From an uncultured Opitutia bacterium (GTDB taxonomy: Bacteria; Verrucomicrobiota; Verrucomicrobiia; Opitutales; UBA953): a stretch of DNA of 64,000 bases. Location of the stretch: the NCBI GenBank assembly GCA_945957395.1, contig CAMFKE010000004.1:1-64000 (forward strand), written 5' to 3'. Below are positions 9,546 through 18,418 of this stretch, piece by piece. The notes below the pieces were generated by a model. That model searched no databases and had not been told where the DNA came from. It saw only the letters and a list, made by a program, of their open reading frames with translations. The translations under genes and the position numbers were made by a program. The first letter of the stretch is position 1. Each line of letters opens with the position of its first letter.

Positions 9546-10508
9546 ATGGTCTTTCTCAACTATCACCACCTGAGGTACTTCCGGTACATCGCGAGGGAGG
9601 GCAATCTCACGCGCGCCGCCGAGATGCTGCGCCTTTCGCCGTCGGCGCTGAGCATCCAGCTGCGTCAGTTGGAGGAGAGTCTGGGGCAGACGCTCTTCGA
9701 GCGCGACAAGGGTCGGCTGACGCTCACACCCGCCGGCCGGGTGGCGCTGGAGTACGCGGAGACCATCCATCGCGCGGGCGAGGAGCTGGTGGGCACGATG
9801 CGCGAATCGCGTCCGGGCGCGCTGAAGGTGCTGCGCGTGGGCGCCGTGGCCACGCTCTCGCGCAACTTCCTTTTGGAGTTCCTTCGGCCGGCGATGCACA
9901 GCGCCGAGACCGAGGTGGTGGTGCGCTCCGGCGGCCTTCGCGAATCTCTGGCGCGTCTGGCCACCGGGGAGGTCGATGTGGTGCTGTCAAACCGGCCGGC
10001 GACCGGCGAGGGCGGCGCTCCCTGGCACACGCATGCGCTGGCGTTGGAGCCGGTGAGCCTTGTCGCCACACCCGCGCTCGCCGCGCGCCCGAGGCGTTTT
10101 CCGGAGGACTTTTCGGGCGCCCCGGTGATTTTGCCCAGCGAGGAAAGCGACACGCGGCTGCTGTTTGAGCGGCTGTGCGAATCGGCCGGGGTGCGTCCCC
10201 GCATCATCGCCGAAGTGGACGACATGGCGATGCTGCGTCTGTTCGCGCGCGAGGGCGAAGGGTACGCGCTCGTGCCGCCCGTCGTCGTGCGCGACGAGAT
10301 CGAGGCCGGCGCGCTGGTGGAGACGCACCGGCTCGAAGGGCTGCGCGAAACCTTCTATGCGATCACGCTGAGCCGTAAGTTTCAAAACCCCATCGTGGCC
10401 TCGCTGGTCGCCCGCATCAAGGCGGCCAAGGCGGATGCGCCGGCCGCCGGCTCCGGCGCGGCGTCCGAGGCGTCGAAACCGACTAGGCGCGAAGCGCGGC
10501 GTCGATAG
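9546..10508 (+). CDS. LysR-family transcriptional regulator (NhaR-like)
   Basis: Transcription factor of 320 residues. An N-terminal winged helix (LNYHHLRYFRYIAREGNLTRAAEML, then SALSIQLRQLEESLGQTLFER) is followed by a LysR substrate-binding domain (about 95-300). The LNYHHLRYF opening is typical of the NhaR-like subgroup. Divergent from the permease gene, so that gene is its likely target, with an operator candidate at 9506-9522. The C-terminus ends in an Ala/Arg-rich tail, and its 3' end overlaps the convergent purK by 26 bp. The inducer is unknown. Confidence 0.88.
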   Translation: MVFLNYHHLRYFRYIAREGNLTRAAEMLRLSPSALSIQLRQLEESLGQTLFERDKGRLTLTPAGRVALEYAETIHRAGEELVGTMRESRPGALKVLRVGAVATLSRNFLLEFLRPAMHSAETEVVVRSGGLRESLARLATGEVDVVLSNRPATGEGGAPWHTHALALEPVSLVATPALAARPRRFPEDFSGAPVILPSEESDTRLLFERLCESAGVRPRIIAEVDDMAMLRLFAREGEGYALVPPVVVRDEIEAGALVETHRLEGLRETFYAITLSRKFQNPIVASLVARIKAAKADAPAAGSGAASEASKPTRREARRR

Positions 10509-11637
10509 CGCGGGCGCGGGCCAGCGCGTCCTCCACGGTGTCGGCGACCACGGTGATGTGGCCCATCTTGCGGCCTGGTGCCGGGCGGCCCTTGTCGTAG
10601 AGGTGCAGCTTGGCGGCGGGGTCGCGCAGCACGCGGGTCCAGTCGGGGATGCCGCCGGCCGGCCACAGGTCGCCGAGCAGGTTGAGCATGACGGCCGGCT
10701 TCATGAAACGGGTGTCGCCCAGCGGCAGACCGCACACGGCGCGCACATGCTGTTCGAACTGCGAGGTCACCGCGGCGTTGATCGTGTGGTGGCCAGAGTT
10801 GTGCGGACGCGGCGCCATCTCGTTCACGAGCACGGAGCCGTCGGCGAGCACGAAGAGTTCGACCGCCAGGAGCCCGACCACGTCGAGGGCCTCCGCCACG
10901 CGCACCGCCAGGGCGCGCGCGCGCGCCTCCACTTCCGCGGACACGCGGGCTGGGGTGATCGTCAGGTGCAGGATGTGGTTGGCGTGGATGTTTTCGCACG
11001 CCGGGTACACGGCGGTCTCGCCGGTGGCCGAGCGCGCCACGATGACCGAAATTTCCAAGGTGAACGGAATCCACGCCTCCAGCACGCCCACCGGCGCGGC
11101 GAGTCGCTCCCACACCGCGTCCAGGTCCGTGTCGCGCGAGGGGATTTTCACCTGGCCCTTGCCGTCGTAGCCGAAGTCGGCGGTCTTGAGCACCGCAGGC
11201 GCTCCCAGCTCGGCCACGGCCGCCTTCAGCGCGGCGGGCGAATCCACCACGCGGAAGGGCGCGCACGGGATGCCCTGGCTTCCCAGAAACTCCTTCTCGC
11301 GGCGGCGATTCTGGCAGACCGACAGCACGCGCGGCGAGGGGTTCACGGTCACGCCGGCGGCGAGGATGGTCTCCAGCGCGGCGGGCGGGATGTTTTCAAA
11401 TTCGAGGGTCACCCGGTCGCAGGCGGAGGCGAATCGGCGCAGGGCTTCGGCGTCGTCGTAGCCGGCGGCGGTGTGGTGGTCGGCGATGCCCGCGGCGCAG
11501 GCGGTTTCGGAAGGGTCGAACGTGCGCACGCGGAAACCGAGGGCGCGCGCCGCCATGGCGGACATGCGGCCAAGCTGGCCGGCGCCGAGGATGCCGAGCG
11601 TGGCCGGGGGAAGAACGGGGGCCTGGTGCGTGTTCAT
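10483..11637 (-). CDS. purK: N5-carboxyaminoimidazole ribonucleotide synthase PurK
   Basis: ATP-grasp enzyme converting AIR, bicarbonate and ATP to N5-CAIR in purine synthesis; 384 residues. Evidence: N-terminal [11 protein letters not shown], the ATP-grasp segment [33 protein letters not shown], and the metal-binding end [18 protein letters not shown] start at ATG 11637, just before [13 protein letters not shown]; an upstream in-frame extension is not family-like. It faces away from purE, unlike the usual purEK operon. It is also close to a bicarbonate permease, although bicarbonate supply is only a possible link. Confidence 0.93.
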   Translation of the reverse strand: MNTHQAPVLPPATLGILGAGQLGRMSAMAARALGFRVRTFDPSETACAAGIADHHTAAGYDDAEALRRFASACDRVTLEFENIPPAALETILAAGVTVNPSPRVLSVCQNRRREKEFLGSQGIPCAPFRVVDSPAALKAAVAELGAPAVLKTADFGYDGKGQVKIPSRDTDLDAVWERLAAPVGVLEAWIPFTLEISVIVARSATGETAVYPACENIHANHILHLTITPARVSAEVEARARALAVRVAEALDVVGLLAVELFVLADGSVLVNEMAPRPHNSGHHTINAAVTSQFEQHVRAVCGLPLGDTRFMKPAVMLNLLGDLWPAGGIPDWTRVLRDPAAKLHLYDKGRPAPGRKMGHITVVADTVEDALARARAIDAALRA

Positions 11638-11693
11638 CGTGCGGCGGATGGCGTGTTTTGGGTGCGGATTGGCAATGCGAAACATCTCGGCTC

Positions 11694-11717
11694 GGGCCCG
11701 CGCCCGGGCCCCTTTTT
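11694..11717 (+). terminator. Terminator-like hairpin in the purE leader
   Basis: A GC-only 7-bp stem (11694-11700 with 11705-11711) with a four-base loop is followed by C and five T residues. It lies between the divergent purK and purE starts, about 47 bp before purE. No gene ends here, so it is either an attenuator or chance. No riboswitch aptamer was recognised. Confidence 0.4.
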
Positions 11718-11764
11718 CAAACTGGCGGCTTGATGGCGGGGCCGGCTTTTCGCACATGCAGGCC

Positions 11765-12295
11765 ATGTCCAACACCGCCGCCGCCCCCCGTCATCCGTCG
11801 CCCGTCGTGGGCATCATCATGGGTTCCCAGTCCGACTGGGAGACCATGTCCGCCGCCTCCGACACGCTCACCAAGCTGGGCGTGCCGCACGAGTGCGAGG
11901 TGGTGAGCGCCCACCGCACGCCGCAGAAGATGTTCACCTACGCCGGCGAGGCGCGCTCGCGCGGCCTTCGCGTCATCATCGCCGGTGCCGGCGGCGCCGC
12001 GCACCTGCCCGGCATGGTCGCGGCCCTCACGCCTTTGCCCGTGATGGGCGTGCCCGTGCAGTCCAAGGCGCTCTCGGGCGTCGATTCCCTGCACTCGATC
12101 GTGCAGATGCCCGGCGGCGTGCCCGTGCACACCTTTGCCATCGGCAAACCCGGCGCGATCAACGCCGCCCTCGGCGCCGCGGCCATCCTCGCGCTCAACG
12201 ACCCCGCTCTGGCCGGTCGCTACGACGCTTTCCGCGCCGCGCAGACGCAGTCGGTGTTGGACAATCCCGTGCCCGGCACGGTGGCCGCCCACTGA
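11765..12295 (+). CDS. purE: N5-carboxyaminoimidazole ribonucleotide mutase PurE
   Basis: Class I PurE, 176 residues, interconverting N5-CAIR and CAIR. Motifs: [28 protein letters not shown] (with the active-site His), [15 protein letters not shown] and [17 protein letters not shown]. The start at 11765 gives a short N-terminal tail before PVVGIIMGS; an in-frame ATG nine bases upstream is the alternative. It is divergent from purK with 127 bp between start codons, and a terminator-like hairpin lies in its leader. Confidence 0.94.
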   Translation: MSNTAAAPRHPSPVVGIIMGSQSDWETMSAASDTLTKLGVPHECEVVSAHRTPQKMFTYAGEARSRGLRVIIAGAGGAAHLPGMVAALTPLPVMGVPVQSKALSGVDSLHSIVQMPGGVPVHTFAIGKPGAINAALGAAAILALNDPALAGRYDAFRAAQTQSVLDNPVPGTVAAH

Positions 12296-12318
12296 GCCGC
12301 AGTGGCGGAATCGGCGCG

Positions 12319-13797
12319 TCAGTCGCGCCTCGCCGGCATGGTCCAGACGACATCGCCCGGGGTCGCCTTTTCGTTGCCGGAGTCGTCGCATACATCCTCG
12401 CCCCGGTAGGTGAGTGTGTATCCGCCGTCCGGTGACGAGGCGTAGGTGGGGGGCTTGGCCTTGGTCGTGCCGAGCGGGATGCTTTTCAAAATCCCGGAAG
12501 GTATTTCGGCGAGGGTTTCCGGAAGCTTGCCTGCGGCCAGTCGGTGCCGCTCGATGGCGCATCCCAGCAGGGCGCAGTGGCGGAAGGTCTGAGCGCGCGC
12601 GGCGTTCATGATGAATCTCGGGCTGGTTTGGCCGAACTGTGCGGCGAAGTGCCAGGGCATATCCCCGGAAGGCGTTGCCGCCGAATGGGCCTTGAAGACC
12701 GCGAGGTCCACGGTGCCGTCCGGGCGAATTCCGTCACGCAGCAGGTTGAGCCGACTGCGTACGGCCTGCGCATGGTGCAGGTCGAAAAGGCCCCGGGGGG
12801 TCGCGTAAAAGCAGGCAGCCTGAATCCGCTCATCGGTTGTGCTGAGCCTTTGGATATCGATGGTTTCCGGTATGTTTTCGAGCATGTCGATCATCATGAC
12901 CAAGCCGTTGGCCGAGTTGCGGCAGGCCATGCCCGGGAAGTCGAGTCGGCCGAGGGCGCCCTGAAGTTCGCTTAGCTCGGCTTCGCTCCACGCACGGCGT
13001 ATCAGTCCGGCGTAAAGGGGCTGCAGAGCCGTTTGCCTGAGGTGTCGGATGGCCAGCGCTGAGCATCTGTCGGTGTAGGCGCTCAACAGGGCGTTTTCGT
13101 AGCGCAAAGCCGTGAGCACGACCTGGGCGGCGACGCGCGGGTCGCCGGCGCGGGCCTGGGCCACGGCATAGGGAGAGATGACCATGGAGCTGTTTCTAAG
13201 CGGTCTGAAGAACGGTGACCATGCGTTCCAGAGCGCGCGGGCGGTGGTGTAGTGGAATCCCAGTGAGAGCTCGGGGCGTGAGGCGAATTCGGCCGGTATG
13301 GTTTTAAGTTCGGGCAGGTCGTGTTCGAGGGCCGTGATAAGCGCTGCCTCGCGCGACTGCCCGGGGATGTCGGCGAGCACCGCGGGCTTGTCCGGCGCGC
13401 CGGCTTTGCCGGGAACGGGACGGAAGAGCCGATCGAGGTCGCAGGTGAAGGGGTCGGTTTCCTTGTCTGAGGCTTCGATGTGCCTGGCCCATTTCTCCCA
13501 AGCCGGATTGGCGGATACTCCCGGCGCGCTTTGGTTCCAGTCGCGAAAAACCTGAGCTCGCAGGATGTTTTTGTCGTCAGGCACGACGGGGGAATCCTGC
13601 GGCTTCTCGCCGAACTTCAGAGAGGGCTCGGATGCGTTCCACTCGGCCTTGGCCGCGCTGATTTCACGCGAGGCGTTCCAGTTGAAAAGGAGCCAGCAGG
13701 CGCCGAGGAAGGCGACGAGTGCGACGACGATGCCGATTTTTCGGTCGCGAGAAAGGCGCGTGGCGCCGGCATTGTTTTCGGGAGATTCGGAGGACAT
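12319..13797 (-). CDS. Membrane-anchored hypothetical protein
   Basis: Function not recognised. The 492-residue product has a short cytoplasmic N-terminus, one transmembrane helix (about residues 21-40, IGIVVALVAFLGACWLLF) and a large, mostly helical extracytoplasmic domain. The C-terminal part contains AIERHRLAAGKLPETLAEIP followed by YTLTYRGED. This 'grows by a pseudopilin-like tail' pattern is seen in many Verrucomicrobiota and Planctomycetes hypothetical proteins. The start at 13797 is chosen because it directly precedes the anchor. It is convergent to purE with a 23-bp gap. Confidence 0.75.
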   Translation of the reverse strand: MSSESPENNAGATRLSRDRKIGIVVALVAFLGACWLLFNWNASREISAAKAEWNASEPSLKFGEKPQDSPVVPDDKNILRAQVFRDWNQSAPGVSANPAWEKWARHIEASDKETDPFTCDLDRLFRPVPGKAGAPDKPAVLADIPGQSREAALITALEHDLPELKTIPAEFASRPELSLGFHYTTARALWNAWSPFFRPLRNSSMVISPYAVAQARAGDPRVAAQVVLTALRYENALLSAYTDRCSALAIRHLRQTALQPLYAGLIRRAWSEAELSELQGALGRLDFPGMACRNSANGLVMMIDMLENIPETIDIQRLSTTDERIQAACFYATPRGLFDLHHAQAVRSRLNLLRDGIRPDGTVDLAVFKAHSAATPSGDMPWHFAAQFGQTSPRFIMNAARAQTFRHCALLGCAIERHRLAAGKLPETLAEIPSGILKSIPLGTTKAKPPTYASSPDGGYTLTYRGEDVCDDSGNEKATPGDVVWTMPARRD

Positions 13798-13868
13798 ATT
13801 CGAAAGTGAGAACGACGGTGGGAGCGAGCGGAGTCGCTCCGGTCTCGGCGCGGGGCGCGCCGTGGGAA

Positions 13869-14612
13869 TCATGTGGCGTGCGCTTCCCAGCGGCCCAGTC
13901 CGGCCAGGGCGATGGCGCCGGCCGCCACGCAGGCGGTCTCCACGCGCAGTACGCGGTCGCCCAGGTGCGCTAGCGTGAATCCGGCGGCCTTCAGCGCGAC
14001 GCGTTCGCGCTCGCTCCAGCCGCGTTCGGGGCCGATGGCGAGCAGCGCGCCGGGCTTGCCGGCGAACTGGGGGCCGAGCGGGCCGGACGCCTCGTACACA
14101 TCGGGCGCCACGCGCGCGCTTCCTTCCGGCAGCGAGGCGGCGGCGGCGTTCAGGGCGTCGTTGAGCGTGGCGTGCACGACGACCTCCGGCAGCAGCGTGG
14201 AAAAGGCCTGCTCGGCGCCGCGCGCGACCTCGTCGCGCCATTCGCCGTCGCGCCAGAGCGTGGCGGTCGCGTAGGCGGGGTCGCCTTTCTCGCTTTTGAA
14301 AAAGTGCAGGGCCGAAACGCCCATCGAGGTGAGCTCGAACAGCGCCTTTTTCGCCGTTTGCGGTCTCGGCAGGCCGATGACGAACGCCAGCGGCAACCTC
14401 TCCTGTATCCGGGGTTCCCAAACTACGGTGAATCGCAATCCGTCCGCGGTGTCGGACACCTCGGCCTTGCCGCGGGGGCCGCCGGGGACGCCGACATAGA
14501 ACGAGCCGCCCGCCTTGACCCCGACGATTTTGAGCAGGTGCTTCGTCCGCTCGTCGCCGGCGGGGAGGACGCCGGCGTCGGCTTCGGCTTGGGTGAGGAG
14601 GACGAGGTTCAT
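13869..14612 (-). CDS. RsmE-family 16S rRNA (uracil-1498-N3)-methyltransferase, divergent copy
   Basis: SPOUT-class RNA methyltransferase of 247 residues. Markers: an N-terminal PUA-like region (DERTKHLLKIVGVKAGGSF), FVIGLPRPQTAKKALFELTSMGVSAL, and the knotted SAM site LLAIGPERGWSERERVALKAAGF with LGDRVLRVETACVAAGAIAL. It differs clearly from the second RsmE at 33425-34171, so one of the two may modify another site. I start at 14612 (MNLVLL); an alternative ATG lies at 14621. Any longer start would read through a heptamer repeat. Confidence 0.82.
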   Translation of the reverse strand: MNLVLLTQAEADAGVLPAGDERTKHLLKIVGVKAGGSFYVGVPGGPRGKAEVSDTADGLRFTVVWEPRIQERLPLAFVIGLPRPQTAKKALFELTSMGVSALHFFKSEKGDPAYATATLWRDGEWRDEVARGAEQAFSTLLPEVVVHATLNDALNAAAASLPEGSARVAPDVYEASGPLGPQFAGKPGALLAIGPERGWSERERVALKAAGFTLAHLGDRVLRVETACVAAGAIALAGLGRWEAHAT

Positions 14613-14626
14613 ACGGGCCATGAAAA

Positions 14627-14759
14627 TGCAAAAGGCATAATGCAGAATGCAAAAGTAGGCCGACATTGTCGGCCGACACCGATGAGTGTTTTCGAAATCG
14701 GATGCGGTTTCGCGGCGCGCAGCGACGCCACTTTTGCATTTAGCCTTATGCCTTTTGAC
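14627..14759. repeat. Paired inverted heptamer arrays
   Basis: Two arrays of degenerate 7-mers face each other. The left array (14627-14657) is built on TGCAAAA, and the right array (14729-14759) on its complement, TTTTGCA. The spacer between them is about 70 bp and is GC-rich with its own short palindrome. They occupy the gap between nadC and the first rsmE, and the left array directly precedes the rsmE start. Confidence 0.75.
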
Positions 14760-14784
14760 TTCGGCGCGGCAGCGCCGCGCCGGG

Positions 14785-15711
14785 TCACTCCCAGTCCAGG
14801 CCGATGTCTATCCAGACGGTCTTGTGGGTGACGGCGCCGGTGGAGACGAAGTCGGGGCCGATGCGGCCGATTTCCGGCAGCGTGGTCTCGGTGACGCCGC
14901 CGGACACCTCGGTCCAGGCGCGCTCGCCGATGAGGGAAATCGCGGCGCGCATGTCGTCGTAGGTGAAGTTGTCCAGGAGGATGATGTCCACGCCGGCGTC
15001 GAGCACGGGCTGAATCTGGGCGAGGCGGTCCACTTCGCACTCCACAAGCAGGTCGGGGCGCGCGGCGCGGGCGCGGCGCACGAGCTCGGCGAGGCGCTCG
15101 CCGGCGTCGGCGTTGCCGGCGGCGAGGTGGTTGTCCTTGAGCATGATGCGGTCGAACAGGCCGATGCGGTGGTTCGTGCCGCCGCCGCAGGCCACGGCGT
15201 ACTTTTCAAGGGTACGCCAGCCCGGGGTGGTCTTGCGCGTATCCAGAAGCTTCGTGCGCGAGTCGCCCAGGGCGCGCACGAGGCGTGCGGTGTCGGTGGC
15301 GATGCCGGAGAGCTTCTGAAGGAAATTGAGCGCCACGCGCTCGGCCTGCAGCAGCGTGCCGGCGGGGCCTTCGATCACGCCGATGGGCGCGCCTGCCGCC
15401 ACCTTGTCCCCGTCCTGCACGGCGGGCGCAAAGGAGCAACCGGGGCCGTAGGCGTCGAGAATGAGCGGCAGCAGGGGCAGCCCGGCGACCACGCAGTCCT
15501 TGCGCGCCATGAGCGCGGCGCGGCCTCGGGCGCCTGCCGGGACGAGCGCGCTGGTGGCGTCGCCGGCGACGGCCGGCCGGGCGGCGAGGCCCAGGCCCGC
15601 GAGGTCCTCGTCGCGAGCGAGCGCGATGAGGTGGCGCACATGCGCCGTGTCGATCTCCGCCCAGGACAGGCGGCGGTGGAGTTGGGCGGCTTGTGCGGCG
15701 GTCTTGGGCAT
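14785..15711 (-). CDS. nadC: Nicotinate-nucleotide pyrophosphorylase (carboxylating)
   Basis: Quinolinate phosphoribosyltransferase for NAD synthesis (quinolinate + PRPP to NaMN), 308 residues. Motifs: LNFLQKLSGIATDTARLV, LLDTRKTTPGWRTLEKYAVACGGGTNHRIGLFDRIMLKDNHL, ECEVDRLAQ, DIILLDNF and VSGGVTETTLPEIGRIGPDFVSTGAVTHK. These cover both the N-terminal and barrel domains at normal length. It shares orientation with the upstream GxxExxY gene but is separated from it by a 9-mer repeat array. Confidence 0.95.
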   Translation of the reverse strand: MPKTAAQAAQLHRRLSWAEIDTAHVRHLIALARDEDLAGLGLAARPAVAGDATSALVPAGARGRAALMARKDCVVAGLPLLPLILDAYGPGCSFAPAVQDGDKVAAGAPIGVIEGPAGTLLQAERVALNFLQKLSGIATDTARLVRALGDSRTKLLDTRKTTPGWRTLEKYAVACGGGTNHRIGLFDRIMLKDNHLAAGNADAGERLAELVRRARAARPDLLVECEVDRLAQIQPVLDAGVDIILLDNFTYDDMRAAISLIGERAWTEVSGGVTETTLPEIGRIGPDFVSTGAVTHKTVWIDIGLDWE

Positions 15712-15723
15712 GGCGTTTTTCTT

Positions 15724-15763
15724 TCAACGCAAAGGGCGCGAAAGGCGCAAGGGGCGCAAGAGT
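15724..15763. repeat. Nonamer array, left flank of the GxxExxY gene
   Basis: Four perfectly phased 9-mers of the form CGCAAAGGG / CGCAAGGGG run from 15728 to 15763 after TTCAA. The same sequence returns in reverse orientation at 16222-16250, on the other side of the GxxExxY gene. Confidence 0.8.
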
Positions 15764-15767
15764 TGAG

Positions 15768-16148
15768 TCAGAGCCCGTTGACGACTCGGTGTATGCCGTC
15801 CTTCACTCGCGTTTCTCCGAAATTGATGACGAGTCCGAGTTTGAGGCCGGTGAGTCGCAGGTAGGTGAGTGTCTGCGATTCGAAGACGGCGTTGTACTGG
15901 GTGGTCGCCTTGCACTCGACGATGACTTTGTCGCTCACGAGCAAGTCGATGCGGAGCGGCGTGGCGAGTGTCGCTCCCTTGTAGTCGATGGGCACCGGCT
16001 TTTGTCGCTCCACGGCGAGCCCTCGGTTCGAAAGTTCCCAAGCCAGGGCCTCTTCATAAACAGCCTCCAGTAGTCCTGGGCCTCCGAGTGTGCGATGAGC
16101 CTCGATGGCGCATTCATAAATCACGCGGCTGATTTCATTTTCTGTCAT
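15768..16148 (-). CDS. GxxExxY protein (PD-(D/E)XK-like, PDDEXK_3)
   Basis: A 126-residue protein of the GxxExxY family (TIGR04256/PDDEXK_3). The family motif appears as GLLEAVY, in the usual context YECAIEAHRTLG-G-PGLLEAVYEEAL; the extra Gly is unusual. A nuclease-fold core is visible as RIDLLV...VIVECKA (D...E-x-K), followed by TYLRLTGLKLGLVINFGE. Biological role is unknown. I start at MTENEIS, typical of the family; the ATG nine bases upstream is less likely. Nonamer arrays in opposite orientation flank it, so it may have arrived as a cassette. Confidence 0.88.
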   Translation of the reverse strand: MTENEISRVIYECAIEAHRTLGGPGLLEAVYEEALAWELSNRGLAVERQKPVPIDYKGATLATPLRIDLLVSDKVIVECKATTQYNAVFESQTLTYLRLTGLKLGLVINFGETRVKDGIHRVVNGL

Positions 16149-16172
16149 GAGCGGCAAGGGAATCGGGCATCA

Positions 16173-16256
16173 GAAATGCGAGAGGCGCAATGGTCGCAAC
16201 CGCTTTTCAGCCGTATGCGTCCGTTGCGCCCCTTGCGTCGTTTGCGTTGAACTGCG
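16173..16256. repeat. Nonamer arrays, right flank of the GxxExxY gene
   Basis: Two nonamer arrays face each other between the GxxExxY start and the end of dnaJ. One (about 16176-16203) reads in the CGCAA direction; the other (16222-16250) reads as its reverse complement (TTGCG). The second is the inverted partner of the array at 15724-15763. Confidence 0.75.
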
Positions 16257-16259
16257 CCC

Positions 16260-17408
16260 TTACTTGAAGAAGCGGGAGAACCAGGATTCGGAGACCGGGT
16301 TTTCGGTGTCGCCGCAGGCCTTGGAGAAGGCTTCGAGCTTCTCGCGCTGGTCGGCGTTGAGCTTCTTGGGCACATCGATGGCGACATGCACGAAGAGGTC
16401 GCCGCGCACCTTGGGGTCGCGCAGGTGCGGCATGCCGTTGGCGCGCAGCTTGAATACGGTGCCGCCCTGGGTGCCGGCGGGGATTTTGAGGGAGACTTTT
16501 CCACCGTCGATGGTGGGCACCTCGATGGCGCCGCCGAGGGTGGCGATGGTGAACTTCACGGGCACCTCGCAGTGCAGGTCGGTGTCCTCGCGACGGAAGA
16601 GGTCGTGCTCCTCGACATTGATGAAGACATGCAGGTCGCCGGATTCGCCGCCGCGCACGCCGGCGGAGCCGTTGCCGCGGGAGCGCAGGCGCGTGCCGTG
16701 GTCGACGCCGGCGGGAATCTTCACGGAGATCTCGTGCTCGGCGACCACACGGCCTTCGCCGCCGCACTTCTTGCAGGGTTTCTCGATGACTTCGCCGGCG
16801 CCGCCGCAGGTGGGGCAGGGTTGGCGGACGGAGAAGAAGCCGTTGGAGCGCACGACCTGGCCGGAGCCTTTGCAGGTGTGGCAGGTCTTTTTCTTGGAGC
16901 CCTTTTCGGCGCCTGAGCCGTCGCACGCGTCGCAGTGGGCGTGACGGCGGTACTTGATCTTCTTTTCGACGCCCTTGGCGGCTTCCTCGAGGGTGATGCG
17001 GATTTCGGCGCGGAGGTCCTCGCCGGAGTTGTCCTGCTCCTGCGAGCCGCCGCCGCCGAACATGCTTTCGAAGATGCTGCCGCCCTGTCCGCCGAACATC
17101 TGGCGGAAGAGGTCGGATGGGTCGTGGAAGCCGCCGAAGCCGCCGGGGCCGCCGCCGGGGCCGCCGGCGCGGGGGCCGGCGCCGCCCTCGAAGGCGGCGG
17201 AGCCGAACTGGTCGTAGGTCTGGCGCTTCTGGTCGTCGGAGAGGACCTCGTAGGCGTGGGAGACCTTTTTGAACATCTCCTCGGCCGCCTTGTCGCCCGG
17301 GTTCTTGTCCGGGTGGTACTTCATGGCCTGCTTGCGGTAGGCCTTTTTGAGTTCCTCGGAGGTGGCGGTCTTGGAGACGCCGAGAAGGTCGTAGTAGTCG
17401 TCAGCCAT
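16260..17408 (-). CDS. dnaJ: Chaperone protein DnaJ
   Basis: Type I Hsp40 co-chaperone that stimulates DnaK ATPase and delivers substrates; 382 residues. Order: J domain with HPD at 32-34, a Gly/Phe-rich linker (about 70-125), a zinc-binding region with four CxxCxGxG repeats ([32 protein letters not shown]), then C-terminal substrate-binding domains ending SWFSRFFK. It lies downstream of grpE in the same direction, but a paired heptamer array separates the two. No dnaK or hrcA is in the window and no CIRCE operator was seen. Confidence 0.96.
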   Translation of the reverse strand: MADDYYDLLGVSKTATSEELKKAYRKQAMKYHPDKNPGDKAAEEMFKKVSHAYEVLSDDQKRQTYDQFGSAAFEGGAGPRAGGPGGGPGGFGGFHDPSDLFRQMFGGQGGSIFESMFGGGGSQEQDNSGEDLRAEIRITLEEAAKGVEKKIKYRRHAHCDACDGSGAEKGSKKKTCHTCKGSGQVVRSNGFFSVRQPCPTCGGAGEVIEKPCKKCGGEGRVVAEHEISVKIPAGVDHGTRLRSRGNGSAGVRGGESGDLHVFINVEEHDLFRREDTDLHCEVPVKFTIATLGGAIEVPTIDGGKVSLKIPAGTQGGTVFKLRANGMPHLRDPKVRGDLFVHVAIDVPKKLNADQREKLEAFSKACGDTENPVSESWFSRFFK

Positions 17409-17420
17409 GGATGGCGAAAA

Positions 17421-17537
17421 GTGTTCGGTGTTCAGTTTTCAGTGTTCAGCCGGGGCGCGGCCGGTGTTTTGGGGCGCCGGTTTTGTATTCGGAAAAGGCA
17501 TACGCTCGCTTTGCCGAAAACCGAAAACTGAAAACCC
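17421..17537. repeat. Paired inverted heptamer arrays
   Basis: Left array (17421-17450) of GTGTTCA/GTTTTCA 7-mers faces a right array (17513-17537) of ACCGAAA/ACTGAAA 7-mers, its approximate reverse complement. The spacer is about 62 bp. The pair fills the grpE-dnaJ gap. Confidence 0.75.
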
Positions 17538-17545
17538 GGTTTTGG

Positions 17546-18109
17546 TCAGGCGGCGGGGCCGGAGGAGACGGTGACGGTGGCCGGGCGGATGACGCGGTCG
17601 TGCAGCTTGTAGCCCGGGCGGAGCACGGCGGCCACATGGTCCTCGGGGACGGACGGGTGGGGGACATGCGCGACGGATTCGTGGGAGTGCGGGTCGAAGG
17701 CGGCGCCGACGGGGTTGAGCTCGACGAGTCCGTTTTTGGCGAGGGCGGCCTTGAAGCGGTCGGCCATCATGCGGAAGCCGTCGGAGACGGTCTTCACATC
17801 GGTGGCCTTGTCGGCGGCGGCGAGGCCGGCGGCGAGGTCGTCGAGCACCGGGATGAGGTCCTCGGAGAAGCGCTGGAGGGCGAACTTGCGCGAGTCCTCG
17901 ATGTCACGCTGGGTGCGGCGGCGGATGTTCTCGATGTCGGCGAGCGCGCGCAGGTGCATGTCCTTCATCTTGGCGGCCTCGGCTTGGGCGGCGGCGATGA
18001 GGGCGGCGGCGTCGTTCATGGAGGATTCGGCGGACGCCCCGGTGTCGGCGGCGGTGTTGGCGGCCTCGGCGGGGTTCGGAGTGGTGGCGTCGGACTGGTC
18101 CTGGCTCAT
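17546..18109 (-). CDS. grpE: Nucleotide exchange factor GrpE
   Basis: DnaK nucleotide exchange factor of 187 residues. An acidic, Ala-rich N-terminus leads into a long helix (DMHLRALADIENIRRRTQRDIEDSRKFALQRFSEDLIPVLDDL), then NGLVELNPVGAAFDPHSHESVAHVP and the C-terminal GYKLHDRVIRPATVTVS that marks the family. Start at 18109; longer in-frame readings run through a repeat array. It is followed by dnaJ in the same direction. Confidence 0.94.
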   Translation of the reverse strand: MSQDQSDATTPNPAEAANTAADTGASAESSMNDAAALIAAAQAEAAKMKDMHLRALADIENIRRRTQRDIEDSRKFALQRFSEDLIPVLDDLAAGLAAADKATDVKTVSDGFRMMADRFKAALAKNGLVELNPVGAAFDPHSHESVAHVPHPSVPEDHVAAVLRPGYKLHDRVIRPATVTVSSGPAA

Positions 18110-18168
18110 GGTTTTCTTGCGGCTAAAAAAGTTCAAGTGGGACAAAAGGGCGGCTCTCGCCCCTTGGG

Positions 18169-18341
18169 GCAAAGGCAAAATGCAGGAAGGATGCCGGGCC
18201 GGCGGGCGGTGGCGCCGCCACGGACGCCGCCAAGGCGGAATGCAAAATGAAGAATGCGGAGGTGCGTGCGGGCTTCGCGTTTTCGAGGGGAGCGTGGGCC
18301 GGTGGCCATTTTGCACTCCACATTCCACAATTTGCATTTTC
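18169..18341. repeat. Paired inverted heptamer arrays (long)
   Basis: This fills most of the 329-bp gap between grpE and the AsmA-like gene. Segments at 18169-18194 and 18237-18260 read in the AATGCAAAATG direction. An array of five phased 7-mers at 18307-18341 (CATTTTG, CACTCCA, ...) reads as the complement. The rest is GC-rich without a recognisable gene. Confidence 0.7.
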
Positions 18342-18383
18342 CCCCTGTGCCGGTGTGACGCGCCCCGGCACACCGTGCCTCGC

Positions 18384-18418
18384 AAAAAAAACGCGACCGG
18401 CGTGGTGACCGGTCGCGT
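18384..18418 (-). terminator. Rho-independent terminator
   Basis: A perfect 10-bp stem (18391-18400 with 18409-18418) is followed on the minus strand by eight T residues. It ends the AsmA-like gene that stops at 18439. Confidence 0.85.

Noticed and set aside
13821-13840. Hairpin GGAGCGA...TCGCTCC before the anchored protein gene
   Set aside because: A 7-bp stem without a T-run or second copy in the window; too little to call a repeat or terminator.
13798-14739. Upstream extension of the anchored hypothetical protein to about 806 residues
   Set aside because: The extension is an out-of-frame reading of the first rsmE gene (Arg/Pro-rich), so the start at 13797 before the transmembrane helix is preferred.
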